From Turbatrix aceti (lineage: Eukaryota; Nematoda; Chromadorea; Rhabditida; Panagrolaimidae): DNA of 64,000 nt. The stretch spans positions 9,923,725 to 9,987,724 of the forward strand of contig OZ017769.1 of the NCBI GenBank assembly GCA_963969345.1. The letters run 5' to 3'. Both the position numbers and the translations under genes were made by a program. Below, piece after piece: positions 38,830 through 49,546 of the stretch (the stretch's first letter is position 1; every line of letters begins with the position of its first letter). The notes beneath the pieces are model-generated. The model searched no databases. It was not told where the DNA came from and worked only from the letters and a program-made list of their open reading frames with translations.

Positions 38830-40223
38830 ATGCCGAGTAGCAGTGTACGCTTCTTCTTTTGTATGTTGGCCTTTGCCACCTGTCATGCAGTATCCCCAGA
38901 AAAGAGGAAATCGTTGTTTACAGAACATGTTATTCCGGTTGTGCACAAACAGGTCACTCCATGTCCACCGTATTACAAGTACAATGAAACCGTTGACAAC
39001 TGCTACCTGTTGAACCCAGCTTATATGAACTTTACAGATGCAAACAATTACTGTGAATCACAGGCAAATGGAAGTTTGCCTGTGATTCTGAATCAAGCAG
39101 AAAACGACGCTGTGCTGGGTATGTTTTCAGAAAGAATGAAGTTGAAAGTTTTATTAGACATATTTTGTTTATAGGCTATCTGGCCACCGAAAGCGGGCCG
39201 CAGTATATATCACACTTTTTGGGTCTGAAGTACTATGCATCCGGATGGCAGTGGATAAATGGAGCTCCGTACAGCTACAACGACTTTAGCGAAAACTACA
39301 CATCTCTCAGTCCGCCGGCCTGTGGCAGTTACCTTCACCCTCTGGGCCCAAATAGCTGGCTCCCAGTCGACTGCGAAACCAAGTATCCATCTCTTTGCTA
39401 CCGACAAAGCTACAGATGTAGACCTGTAGTGTACAAAAATCTGACTGGATCTATTCAGTCTCACGGCTATCCCGACATCTATTATGAAAACGAAACTTGC
39501 ATTTTCACGGTCGATCTCTCTGGTTACTCTAATTACGACGAAACTGATTACGAAGTTTTGCTGGCGTTCGACGTTGTGGATTACGCTCCGCTATCTGATG
39601 ATGCCGTTTACGTGTACGATGGCAACGCTACCAGCGATCCCAATATTGATCGCCTTTCTTATAAGGATTATTTTCGAGCAGGAAGTAATACCGACCGCAA
39701 AATCATTGGATCATCGGGATCAGCAATTACGCTGCTAGCATTTACTTATCTTTCGCAACATCCAAGAGGCGGCTTTTATCTGAAGTACTACGGAGTAAAA
39801 GCAAGCCATCACTACGGACCCACAGGCAACATTTCGCTAGCGAATTACAACTACACCCACGATGATAATAAGATTTATCGAGTTGATACTGGAATTGACG
39901 GTCCGGTGACAATTGATGTCAGCTACAATACTGAGCAGTATTATGATTATCTGAAGATCTACAACGGATCAGTGATTCATCCATCGTCACTGGTTGCAAC
40001 GTGAGATTTTTTGAAATATATTGTTCAATTTGTTTTATTCTCTTGTTACAGATATCACGGTGCTAACACTGCGCAGATTTCGATTCAGAATTCGCAATTC
40101 GTCGTCGTCTGGCAGACTGACGGATCGGATGCTGCTGACGGATTCAATTTGACTTACTACGTTCCGTCTTTCTTTTCAACCCCTTCAACCGAGTCTAGTT
40201 TCGATACTTCAACTTACTACTAA
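38830..40223 (+). CDS. Secreted C-type lectin/CUB protein 3
   Basis: Exons 38830-39118, 39175-40000 and 40052-40223 join in frame to 428 residues. Signal peptide nearly identical to gene 2 (VRFFFCMLAFATCHA), then a lectin-like domain (TPCPPYYKYNETVDNCYLL to YPSLCY), CUB1 (CRPVVYKNLTGSIQSHGYP to FYLKYYGV), CUB2 (TGNISLANYNYTHDDNKIY to FNLTYYVPS) and a short 20-residue tail, much shorter than in gene 2. Splice sites are at the same positions and phases as in the other three genes. The promoter and exon 1 are close to gene 2, pointing to duplication of that part. Confidence 0.87.
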
Positions 40224-40986
40224 AATTTTGTATGATCATGTATAATATTTATTTGGAAAGATAAAAAATATTGTAATACTGTGTAGTAGCTGTGTAGTAC
40301 ATACGCGTGTCGCTCGCAAACAGAGTTGTCGACCGAGCCAAAATTGCCGAGCCGAGCATTCCAGCCGCTCGGCTCGGCTCGGTGATCCTCGAGCCGAGCA
40401 TTCAAGCCGCTCATTCGAGCGAGCGGCTCGGCTCGCTCGAATGCTTCAAATGCTCGGCTCGATGCTCGGCTCGGTCGACAACTCTGCCCGCAAAGCGCAC
40501 GCGCCCGTCGATCTCCCCGCGATCCCAGCTGGGCTGATTTGCTTTTATGGGCTCGCCTCTTTCTTACCTTATTTTGACGTTCGCCTCTGATTTGAATCCA
40601 CAAACAAGAGGGCGGTAATGACTGTCTATTGTCAATAAGCTTTTGCTTTTGTGATTCTTTTGATTTTTTTTGTAAAGGCTTGTCTCACCTTTAACCCTGT
40701 TCAACCGATAATCATTCAAAGTACGTTTGCGTGTCTGATGCAATATTCCAGCAAATGTTCCGTCAACAAGGCGATGCTTTTCTCATATCACCAGTTTACT
40801 ATGAGAAAGCCCCAGGATCATCCGTTTTCATTATCACCTAAGAAAAGGTGATGGTTCACATAAGAAAAGGTGATAATTATCACACTTCTATTGTATCACC
40901 AAGACAGAGAGCTAAGCTTCCAAGTTGTGCATAAATACCCGCCGGAACTAGCATATTTTCAGTTCGCTGCTGTCGACACTTCTTCA
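40224..40986. other. Spacer and promoter of lectin-CUB gene 4
   Basis: It holds the GC-rich hairpin at 40320-40487, then AT-rich sequence, then a promoter with several GATA-type sites (TTATCACCT at 40831, GGTGATAATTATCAC near 40869-40883) and ATAAATAC at 40931-40938. Repeated AAGAAAAGGTGAT motifs suggest local duplication of the site. Confidence 0.6.
40320..40487. repeat. GC-rich hairpin of GAGCCGAGC-type repeats
   Basis: Bounded by CAGAGTTGTCGACCGAGCC and its exact reverse complement, with multiple GGCTCGGCTCG-like motifs between. About 165 bases. It stands out by GC content from its surroundings. Possibly a small hairpin transposon. Confidence 0.65.
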
Positions 40987-42881
40987 ATGTCGAGTTACAG
41001 TATACGCTTCATTGTCTGCCTGTTGGCTGTTGCCACCTGCTTCGCACTATCTGAGAAAAAGGGGAAACCTTTATTCACGGAACCGCAAACACCGGTTGTC
41101 TACAGGCAGGTTACTCCGTGTCCTGAAGGATACACGTATAATGAAACCGTCGACAACTGCTACCTGTTGAACACAAAGCCTTTGAACTTTACCAATGCGA
41201 ACAGTTATTGTTTATCACAGGCAAACGGAACGTTACCTGTGATTTTGAACCATGCTGAAAATGACGCAGTATTGAGTAAGTAAATATTAAAAAGTGTGGA
41301 AAGCAAAGTTGTACCATGCTCTGTACTTTTTAGACTTCCTTGCCGCCGAAAACGGTCCTCAGTATTTGTCATACTTTTTGGGGCTTCAATACAATGCATT
41401 TGGATGGCAGTGGATAAATGGAGCTCCGTACAGTTACAACGACTTTAGTGAAAACTACACGTCTCTCAGTCCGCCGGCATGCGGCAGTTACCTTCACCCT
41501 CTGGGCCCCAATAGCTGGCTCCCAGTAAACTGCTACGATCCGTACCCATCTCTTTGCTACCGGCAAAGCTACAGGTGCAGGCCCCAGGTGTTCAAAAACC
41601 TCAGTGGATCAATTCAATCTCACGGATATCCCTTTTATTACTACGAAAACGAAACTTGTCTGTTCACCGTCGACCTTGCTGACTACTACGGTGACAATTA
41701 TGAAGTTTTGCTAGCCTTCAACGATTTGCGTTACGCTCCTCTTTCCGATGACGCTGTTTATGTGTACGACGGTAACAACACCAACGATCCTAACATTGAT
41801 CGCCTGTCTTACAAGGATACCTTTGGTTCACCGTCGAATGCCTTACGAAAAATCATTGGTTCCTCGGGATCGGCAATTACGCTCCTAGCGTTCACCTACC
41901 TTTCATCTGATGATTTTACGCGGGGCGGCTTCCATCTCAACTACTACGGAGTACGGCCACAGTACATCTACGGCTATGAAGGCGACATTTCACTGGAAAA
42001 TTACGAACACAACGATAATAGGATTTATCGAGTTGATACTCAGGTTGACGCTCCGGTGACTATTAATGTTGTTTTTGATACTGAAGCCAACTACGATTAT
42101 CTGAAAATTTACAACGGATCGGTAATTCATCCATCATCACTGGTTGAAACGTGAGAATTGAACTTGTTTGGTAATATAACTTGTGTACTGTTATTGTTAC
42201 AGATACCACGGTTACAACGCGGCGCAGATTTCTCTAAACAATCGACAGTTTGTCGTAGTTTGGCAGACCGATGGATCGGTTGCTAGGGACGGATTCAATT
42301 TGACTTACTATGTTCCGTCGTTTGTTTCGACGCTTGAAACTTCCGTGGCAACGGATTTAACTTTTGAAACGTCGGCAACGGCACAGTCAACAACATATGC
42401 GCCACCCACAGGAACAACTTCTACTTCAGAACAAACAGAATACGTCTACGGATATCAAGGCAGTATTTCGGTTGTCAGTTACAACAACAATGAGAACAAA
42501 ATCTATCAAGTTAATACATTGGTTTCTGGCACAGTGAATATAAACGTCAGTTACAGTACTGAACCCCTCCACGATTATCTGAAAATCTATAATGGCCCGG
42601 TAATCCAATCTTCGTCATTGGTTGCAACGTGAGTTTTTTTGGGGCACAACATGATGTGTAATGACCGTATATAATATTACAGGTACACCGGTAATAATAC
42701 TTCGCAGCTTTCTTTGAACAATCAACAGTTTGTTGTATTTTGGCATACCGATGGATCGATTGTTGGAGACGGATTTAATTTGACCTACTACGTCCCATCT
42801 TTGGTCTCCGCTTCGACGACATCGTCGGTTTTTACGTCTGAAACGACTGAAGTTGATTCTACTATAACTATCAGTTATTGA
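40987..42881 (+). CDS. Secreted C-type lectin/CUB protein 4, with three CUB domains
   Basis: Exons 40987-41275, 41334-42150, 42203-42628 and 42683-42881 join in frame to 576 residues. Signal peptide (IRFIVCLLAVATCFA) closest to gene 1, lectin-like domain (TPCPEGYTYNETVDNCYLL to YPSLCY), CUB1 (CRPQVFKNLSGSIQSHGYP to FHLNYYGV), CUB2, a Thr-rich linker, then an extra CUB (YGYQGSISVVSYNNNENKIY to FNLTYYVPS) and a short Ser/Thr tail. The extra CUB is encoded across the same kind of phase-2 intron (AC|GTGAGT) as CUB2, so it looks like an in-gene tandem duplication of half of exon 2 plus exon 3. The exon 2 core is nearly identical to gene 2. Confidence 0.85.
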
Positions 42882-43376
42882 TAAAAAAATTTATTGCCTG
42901 CATTTGTTTTGTATTGAAAAGTTTTATTTTAACAATTGATAAAGTTTTGAGGTTTACAAACATTGCTATTGGGCACGAAAATGTGTTTTCGGTGTCCCTA
43001 GTTTTTTCTACCGCAGAGATGGCCAATTTTTAGCCGTTTGGTTTTATCGCGTACGTAACATAATCGATTGACTTTTTATTTTACACGGTTATAGTAATTA
43101 CATTCGTATTTTTTTGCAAAAAAAATACCGAGAAATTTTCATGTTGAATTGCGATATCGAGACTGTATCTATTTTGGCACCGTTTATGAGAAAAAAAATT
43201 AATTACGAATTCATAAAAAGTTGACCAATTTTAGTATTTTAGCGTCAAAAAAATATTTTTTTTTGCAATTCATAAAATTAAAAACAAAATCTTGCTGAAA
43301 TTTTCCAACGTTTTATCGGAACACTAATGTATCACATTTAATAAATATAAAATTATACATCAAAATTTACAAATAA
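42882..43376. other. AT-rich spacer after the lectin-CUB cluster
   Basis: 3' UTR of gene 4, then low-complexity AT-rich sequence up to palindrome C. No gene. Confidence 0.65.
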
Positions 43377-44701
43377 ATTCTCCTGCAATTATCGATTTTC
43401 TGTTTTCTTTGTCACTTTTTTGGCCAAAACATGTGTATGTTGTTCGATAGGGAGGGCAAGACCTACCCTATCTCAAAGCCCGTTTTTTTTGCTATAAGAT
43501 GGAAAAAAACACAAAAAAAAATATGTCGCTCTCGGTGACCAAAACAGGGAAAAACCATCAAAATGGTCGAAAAATCAACTACGCGCTGCGCGCATCGCAA
43601 TGCGCACGCTGCACTATGCGCCCATGGTTCTGACACGAAAACGTTTTCTGACGTATTTTTTAGAATTTTACATACCCAATGTGTCTAAATGTTAGAAACA
43701 AGTAGTATTTTTGGGGTTATCGATGATGGCGGATTTAACGGTGCTATCAAAAATTTTATTTTCGATCAATAAATAGCAAAACAAAATTGTATTTTTTGTC
43801 TTTATTAGCGAAAATCACAATAAATTAGCTTATCGTAATCAGCGGTATCGAAAACCCCGGTGTGGAAAAAATGAGCAAATTCGGTGCATGAAATAAAAAA
43901 TAATTTCAATTCCAAATTTTTTTTCATACAAAAAGTGCGCGCTGAAGCATTTCAGTCGAAGGAGAACACAGTGCGCGCATGCAAATGCGCGTAGTGTGTT
44001 GCCTTCGGAAGCTTCGTGCCAAGCCGGTTAACCATTCTTATATATGAACTTTGGCATAGTGATCAAGTTCATCTTGAACTTTGCAATGAACTTTGCCCGG
44101 TAAAAAAATATTAATTTTGAACCGTGAAAATTAATTATTACTATTAATTTTTAATTCGAAATAAATTCTTATTTCATGAACAGAATTTTTTTGTTTTTTG
44201 CTTCCGGGGGTTTTCAAGGACGTAGAACACGATGCAATAATTTATTGTGATATCGGCTAATAATTTCGTGAGTTACAGTAATTTTTACCTCAAATTATCG
44301 ATTTATCGATCGAATTTTGATTTTTTGATGGCACCATTAAATCGGCCGTAGCCGATTACCCCCAGAACCATCTTTATGTCCGAAATATATCTACTCTGTG
44401 CATGTGAAAATAGCAAAAAAAAAGTTTTCGTGTCAAAACCATGGGCGCATAGCGCGCTGCGACTCTTGGTGCGCTTTCCGTCATCGTTGTTATTTTACCA
44501 CGGTTTTTCGACCATTTTGATGGTTTTTCCCTGTTTTGGTCACCGAGAGCGACATTTTTTTTTTTGTGTTTTTTTCCATCTTATAGCAAAAAAAACGGGC
44601 TTTGAGATAGGGTAGGTCTTGCCCTCCCTATCGAACAACATACACATGTTTTGGCCAAAAAAGTGACAAAGAAAACAGAAAATCGATAATTGCAGGAGAA
44701 T
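43377..44701. mobile_element. Palindromic element C
   Basis: A 1.3-kb inverted repeat with ends ATTCTCCTGCAATTATCGAT. Mirrored landmarks include GATAGGGAGGGCAAGACC and GGTTTTTCCCTGTTTTGG. It abuts, and appears to interrupt, a piggyBac-like arm that continues at 44702. No transposase; the frame at 44376-44615 is a product of the repeat. Family unknown. Confidence 0.65.
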
Positions 44702-44988
44702 CAGATGTGTTTTGAGAAATCTGAATACGGCAATCGATTCCTCGTGCTAAAATACAGTTGTATGATTTTATTCAGATTTTTGCTTCAATAAAGAAGCTGG
44801 TTGAAAAATCAGAACAAAAAAACAGTTCAGAAGCCAAATCTCAAGAATCCGGCATCTGAAAAATTTTTTATATTTTTTTTTAACAATCCCTCAGGGGGGC
44901 CTACAACCTTGGTTAAAAACATTTGAGGCTTTTTTTTCACGGGGTCGCACCTTCCACCTTAATCTGAAATCCTGTCACAGACTGTCTC
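44702..44988. mobile_element. Fragment of a piggyBac-like palindrome (B3, right arm)
   Basis: Matches the order of the B1 right arm (AATCTGAATACGGCAATCGATTCC, then CAGAAGCC...AATCCGGC, CGGGGTCG, CCTGTCACAGACTGTCTC) and ends at the TTAA (44989-44992) that B2 also uses. The left arm is missing; element C sits at the break. Confidence 0.6.
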
Positions 44989-44992
44989 TTAA

Positions 44993-46343
44993 GAGGCAGT
45001 CTGCGACAGGATTTAGGTCGGCCGACAAGACTTTTTTACAACTTTTTATTTTTTGAGCCAGAATTGTTCCCCACCCTTAAAAACATCTATTCCCGCCAAA
45101 CACAGAATTTAAAAAAAATTGGATTCTGTAGATTTGGCTTCTGAAGTGTTTTTGATAAAAATTAATGCCACGCGCTCTGTTCATGGAGAAAAAGGCTGAA
45201 AATTTTTTTAGGGGGGTTTTCATAGACGGGGAACACGAAGTCGTAATCAGAATTTTTTTATCATTACGGTAAGTGCCACTTTTGGGCTAAAATTGATGGT
45301 TTTTTGGCCCCCACAGATTGGGTTTTCAGAGGTGCCAACAATGGCATAGCCTATCTTTTCCCCCTTGTTTTGACGCGTCGAATGGGGTAACGCATGAAAC
45401 AAAGGAGTGACCGCAATGAGGTCATCCATAGGCATTTATGATGCGCACTCGAGAAAACGCGCACAATTTCGCTTCAAGTGACAAAAAAAGAGCGTGCGCG
45501 CGCATAAAAGGTGTCATGTTCAAAAAAACGCCATGAAGCCAATTTTTGATTTCTCTGTCCATGGTCACTTTGGTAGGCTTTGGCATGTCCCAAAGATTGA
45601 TTTCTATCCTTGGGTATTTTACCTGACAATATTTGCCGATGCCACAGGCTTTGAAAAGACATGAAACTTTCAAACGCTGTAACTTTGTGCAAAATTACCT
45701 CATAAAAAGTGCAACTAGCTTAAAGTGATATTTAGGACATGCCAAAGCCTACCAAAGTGACCATGGACAGAGAAATCAAAAATTGGCTTCATGGCGTTTT
45801 TTTGAACATGACACCTTTTATGCGCGCGCACGCTCTTTTTTTGTCACTTGAAGCGAAATTGTGCGCGTTTTCTCGAGTGCGCATCATAAATGCCTATGGA
45901 TGACCTCATTGCGGTCACTCCTTTGTTTCATGCGTTACCCCATTCGACGCGTCAAAACAAGGGGGAAAAGATAGGCTATGCCATTGTTGGCACCTCTGAA
46001 AACCCAATCTGTGGTGGCCAAAAAACCATCAATTTTAGCCCAAAAGTGGCACTTACCGTAACGATAAAAAAATTTTGATTACGACTTCGTGTTCCCCGTC
46101 TATGAAAACCCCCCTAAAAAAATTTTTAGCCTTTTTCTTCATGAACAGAGCACGTGCCATCATTTTTTATCAAAAACCTTTCAAAATCCAGAATTATAGA
46201 ATCCGATGTTTTTAAAAATCCGTGTATCGCGGATTTAGACGTTTTTGGGGATGGGGAACAATTCTGGCTCAAAATATTTGAAAGTGTAAAAAAGTCTTGT
46301 CCTCGTCTCCCCCTTGTTCCTAAATCCTGTCGCAGACTGCCTC
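44993..46343. mobile_element. Palindromic piggyBac-like non-autonomous element B2
   Basis: A 1351-base inverted repeat flanked by TTAA (44989-44992 and 46344-46347). Ends read GAGGCAGTCTGCGACAGGAT on both strands. Related along its length to B1 (shared GTCATGTT, AAGCCAATTTTTG and GGCATGTCC blocks) but clearly diverged. No transposase. Confidence 0.82.
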
Positions 46344-46347
46344 TTAA

Positions 46348-46660
46348 AAGATTTATAAAAAAATCTTACAATTAAGTGATTCTAAATATTCATGTTCTAC
46401 CTTCTTAGCAGCTTGCTTGGTTATCTGTTATCAGAAAAACGCAAGACAAAATCCGCGTCCGGAGATGAATGCGATCCAAGGAAGAAAAAACATTTACTGT
46501 CTGCTCAAAATGCACGCATTCTGATAAGTAATAGCGAAGATAAAATAACTCAACGATGAATCACAGTATCACAAATCAATAAGTATATTATTCAGAATTC
46601 GTTGTCCCTATCTTTACTCCTTGCAATTGCTTTTCGGTCGTCCGCATGTTTGAGCATTAC
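46348..46660. other. Spacer before the HAAACS family
   Basis: AT-rich sequence holding the leader and promoter of the first family member. TTTTCGGTCGTCCGCATG near 46630 resembles GCCGGTCGTCCGC upstream of the next member (about 48218). Confidence 0.5.
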
Positions 46661-46677
46661 AGATTTTTTCAATAATC

Positions 46678-47643
46678 ATGTCGATGCCAGACGAAGCAGT
46701 CGATGCTGAACTTATTAGTATTAAAAGTGAGTTACCTTAAACAATGTATTTTTAAACAAATGCCATTTTTTGAACTACTCACCTTTACCCTAAACATGTA
46801 TTTATTTTAGAACGAACTTCAATGTGTAATGTTGAAATCGATACATCGAATAAAAAAATTTGCATTACGGATCAAACCGTTCAAAATTACGCTAAAGAGT
46901 TTTTTGTTCAATTTGAAGATCATTCCCACGTTTTCAATTTTTGTCACGCCGCAGCGTGTTCTTGCTGCCACATTTACACACAGCGGCAATCCGAGAACGA
47001 AATTGTGTTCTGGACTAACAAATTATTGTCTTACGTGACCCTGTCCGCAAACGAGCAGCTCCCATTGCCTCTCACTGCCGTTGACTTCATTATTCATACT
47101 ACTGATATGCAAACATCGGATATATTCTTACGGTTTTTTATAATATTAGACACATCACTGCATGTGATCCTAACAAATATTACAAACATCGTGGCGTCAA
47201 CACTATACGTCCCGTTTTTATTAATCTACGATGAAAAATCTATGCGATTTGCTCCGATATCGAGGAGATCAAAAGAAGTAAAGTTTTACGTATAAATTCT
47301 TATATAAAAAGTATTTTAGGACAAATTCATTTGTTTCAAGTGCTTTCGTTACGAACCGCAACCTCACGATTGTCAGCAACACTGCCCGATCTGCTTGAGG
47401 CAAGACACCGTTTTTTGCTGCGCTAAACCAACTCCGTTATCTGATCCTTACGTTTGCTCAACATGCAACGCTTTCTGTCAAACCAAGTTGTGCTACGAAG
47501 CTCATTGTCAAGTCTGCCCTCGGACGGCTCAAAAAGTGCATGACGACGTCTTTCAACTCATAAAAAATTGTGATTTATCGAATAGTCCTAAAATTATTAT
47601 TTCAAATACAAACAAGCCAAGCCGTTTTTCTAATTTTTTTTAA
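46678..47643 (+). CDS. HAAACS-family protein, short form (copy 1)
   Basis: Exons 46678-46726, 46811-47277 and 47320-47643 join in frame to 279 residues. The N-terminus (DEAVDAELISIK, phase-1 intron after it) matches the start of the other members, but the coiled coil is absent. The middle domain (about residues 35-170) carries FNFCHAAACSCCHIYTQ, a YV...LPLPLTAVDFIIHT stretch and VILTN...FLLIYDEKSMRFAPI. The C-terminal 100 residues are cysteine-rich: FICFKCF, CQQHCPIC, VCSTCNAFCQ, a Cys/His pair, and CPRTAQKVHDDVFQLI. The spacing suggests two or three zinc sites. I do not recognise a known family; no signal peptide. It is duplicated intact at 51693. Confidence 0.7.
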
Positions 47644-48317
47644 TTGTGTATTAATTAATAATTGACGTCAACAAGATTTTGTTTGTTGTTGTGCGCTGAT
47701 TGCCAGCATTCGGAAACGCTGAAGGTTGTAAATGAAGTTTGATATTTGGATCCGCGACGGCAGAAAGCTGAATTATGGTCGAGAACATAAAAAGAACAAA
47801 AAAGAAGTTCATTGTGAGCCGTAAAAAAGCAGGATACCGATTTCAAGGTGGCGATCTGTGAAGAGTCAAAGAGTCAGTTCAACTGAAGCCTGCTTATTTA
47901 GCTTGAAAACTTCATATATGCAAAATAAAATTTGACAATTCTGCAAAATTTCGATATCTTGAGCATTGCGCGATATTCATGTTGATTAGTTTTTTGTATT
48001 TACTTTTTCAATTCAGGCCTGCAATGTTGAAGAAGCCGGTCAACATTAACGCAAACAACGAAGAAAAGCAACGCGTGATCTTCAGCGCTAGCGTCGTCGT
48101 CTAGCGCGCATGCTGCGAGAGGTGAATATCGATATCAGCAATCGATGAATAGCATAGCGTTGCTATAAATTGAGTAAGGATTCCGTCGCTATCACTTCCA
48201 TTTGTCGAAGTTGTTTGCCGGTCGTCCGCTTACACGTTCTCTCTTATTTTGCTCTGGAAAAATCACGAGTTGCCTCCTTCTTTCTTCCGTCTTACAAATT
48301 TTTAGTCGTCTGTTGCA
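47644..48317. other. Spacer between family members
   Basis: AT-rich; the leader of the next gene begins about 48160. Frames here are short and unsupported. The whole stretch is repeated at 52659-53332. Confidence 0.6.
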
Positions 48318-49546
48318 ATGTCTGCGCCGCTGCCTTCTACAATCAAAGCAACCGATGCTGCAATTGCGAGAATTAAGAGTAAGTAACACTGAAAACCAGT
48401 ATCATAAATAATTACGGAATTTGCGAATTTTTAGAGCAAATGCCAACCGCCAAAGACGATATCTTGGAAAAATTGACGGAAAGACTATCTCAGTTGATAG
48501 CGCGTCGGAAGCAGCTTACGACATACAGGGTGCGTTAAGATAACGTGGACAACGTTTTTTGAAAAAACGTTAGCAGTCAACACTTTTTTTATCAAATTTA
48601 AAAAAAATATGAAAAAATATTTTGTTAAAGTTTTATGTATTTGCATTTAACCTTACGCATTTAGGGATCTCGAGCCGAAGTTAAACAAAAAATCAAGGCC
48701 CTTAAAAGTGATCGTAAGAATCGAATCTCCATTATCGAGCAGGAATACGAGGACAAGATTGCCGCGTTGCCGCCTATCGAACTGCTGGATTTGGATAAGC
48801 TCGAAGAAAAACGCGAAAAAAACATTTTAGCTGCCATTCAAAAAGCCCGGGAGTACATAGAAATGTATTCCAACGATTATAAAAATGTACCCGACAATTC
48901 CAATTTTTGGCATGCTGCAGCGTGTTCTTTTTGGTACAAATACGTTTATACAGCGTTAGAAGGACAAATTGAATTATGGACTACCAAGTTGTCGTCTCTG
49001 ATTGAACTGCCAGCAGAAACGCAGTATCCGTTGTCGATCGCTGATGTCGACAGCATCATTCATTCCTCTGATCTGCGGTTAAACAATCATTTGTGCCTTT
49101 TTGTTGTTCTCGACAGCTCGTTACACGTTATTCTGACAAATCTCCCGGAGATCCTTCCATCGCAATATTATGCGTTTTTTTTATTGTACGACTCGGAAAC
49201 CACGAAATTTACTCCGCTTTCACAAGAAGCTAAAAATGTATTCTTAATGAATTTTTTTTGCATTTTTATTTATTTTACCTTATTTCAGTGCCAACGGATT
49301 TGCTTCAAATGCTTTCGCTACGAATATTCCCACAAATGTCAACGACACTGTCCTATTTGTCTGCAATCAAACAAAGTTCTCAAGTGTTCGAAACCATCTC
49401 CGGAATCCAAACCTTTTATTTGCACCAAGTGCAATGCCTTCTGTCAAAGCCAAGAATGCTTCGATGTTCATCAAATAATTTGTCCTCTGCCGGATCAGGG
49501 AATACATAAAGACATTTGTCGATTGATTCGAAGTATCGTCCCTTAA
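48318..49546 (+). CDS. HAAACS-family protein, coiled-coil form
   Basis: Exons 48318-48378, 48435-48529, 48665-49237 and 49289-49546 join in frame to 328 residues. N-terminus STIKATDAAIARIK, then a coiled coil (RLSQLIARRKQLTTYR, KQKIKALKSDRKNRI, EYEDKIAALPPIE), a short basic helix, the middle domain with NSNFWHAAACSFWYKYVYT, YPLSIADVDSIIHS, LFVVLDSSLHVILTNLPEI and LLYDSETTKFTPLS, and the cysteine-rich end (CQRICFKCF, CQRHCPICLQ, FICTKCNAFCQ, CFDVHQIICPLPDQGIHKD). An extra intron splits the coil compared with the member at 50340. It reads like a cytoplasmic or nuclear multidomain protein; function unknown. Confidence 0.72.

Larger units (their letters stand above)
46661..49499 (+). repeat. Segmental duplication, copy 1
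   Basis: These 2839 bases recur at 51676-54514 in the same orientation, offset by 5015. I saw no difference in the stretches compared, and all translated frames agree. It contains one complete family member and nearly all of the next. Confidence 0.93.

Noticed and set aside
45247..46078. Mirrored frames starting MPMDDLIAVTPLFHAL
   Set aside because: Both lie in the arms of element B2; no transposase motif and no relation to known proteins.
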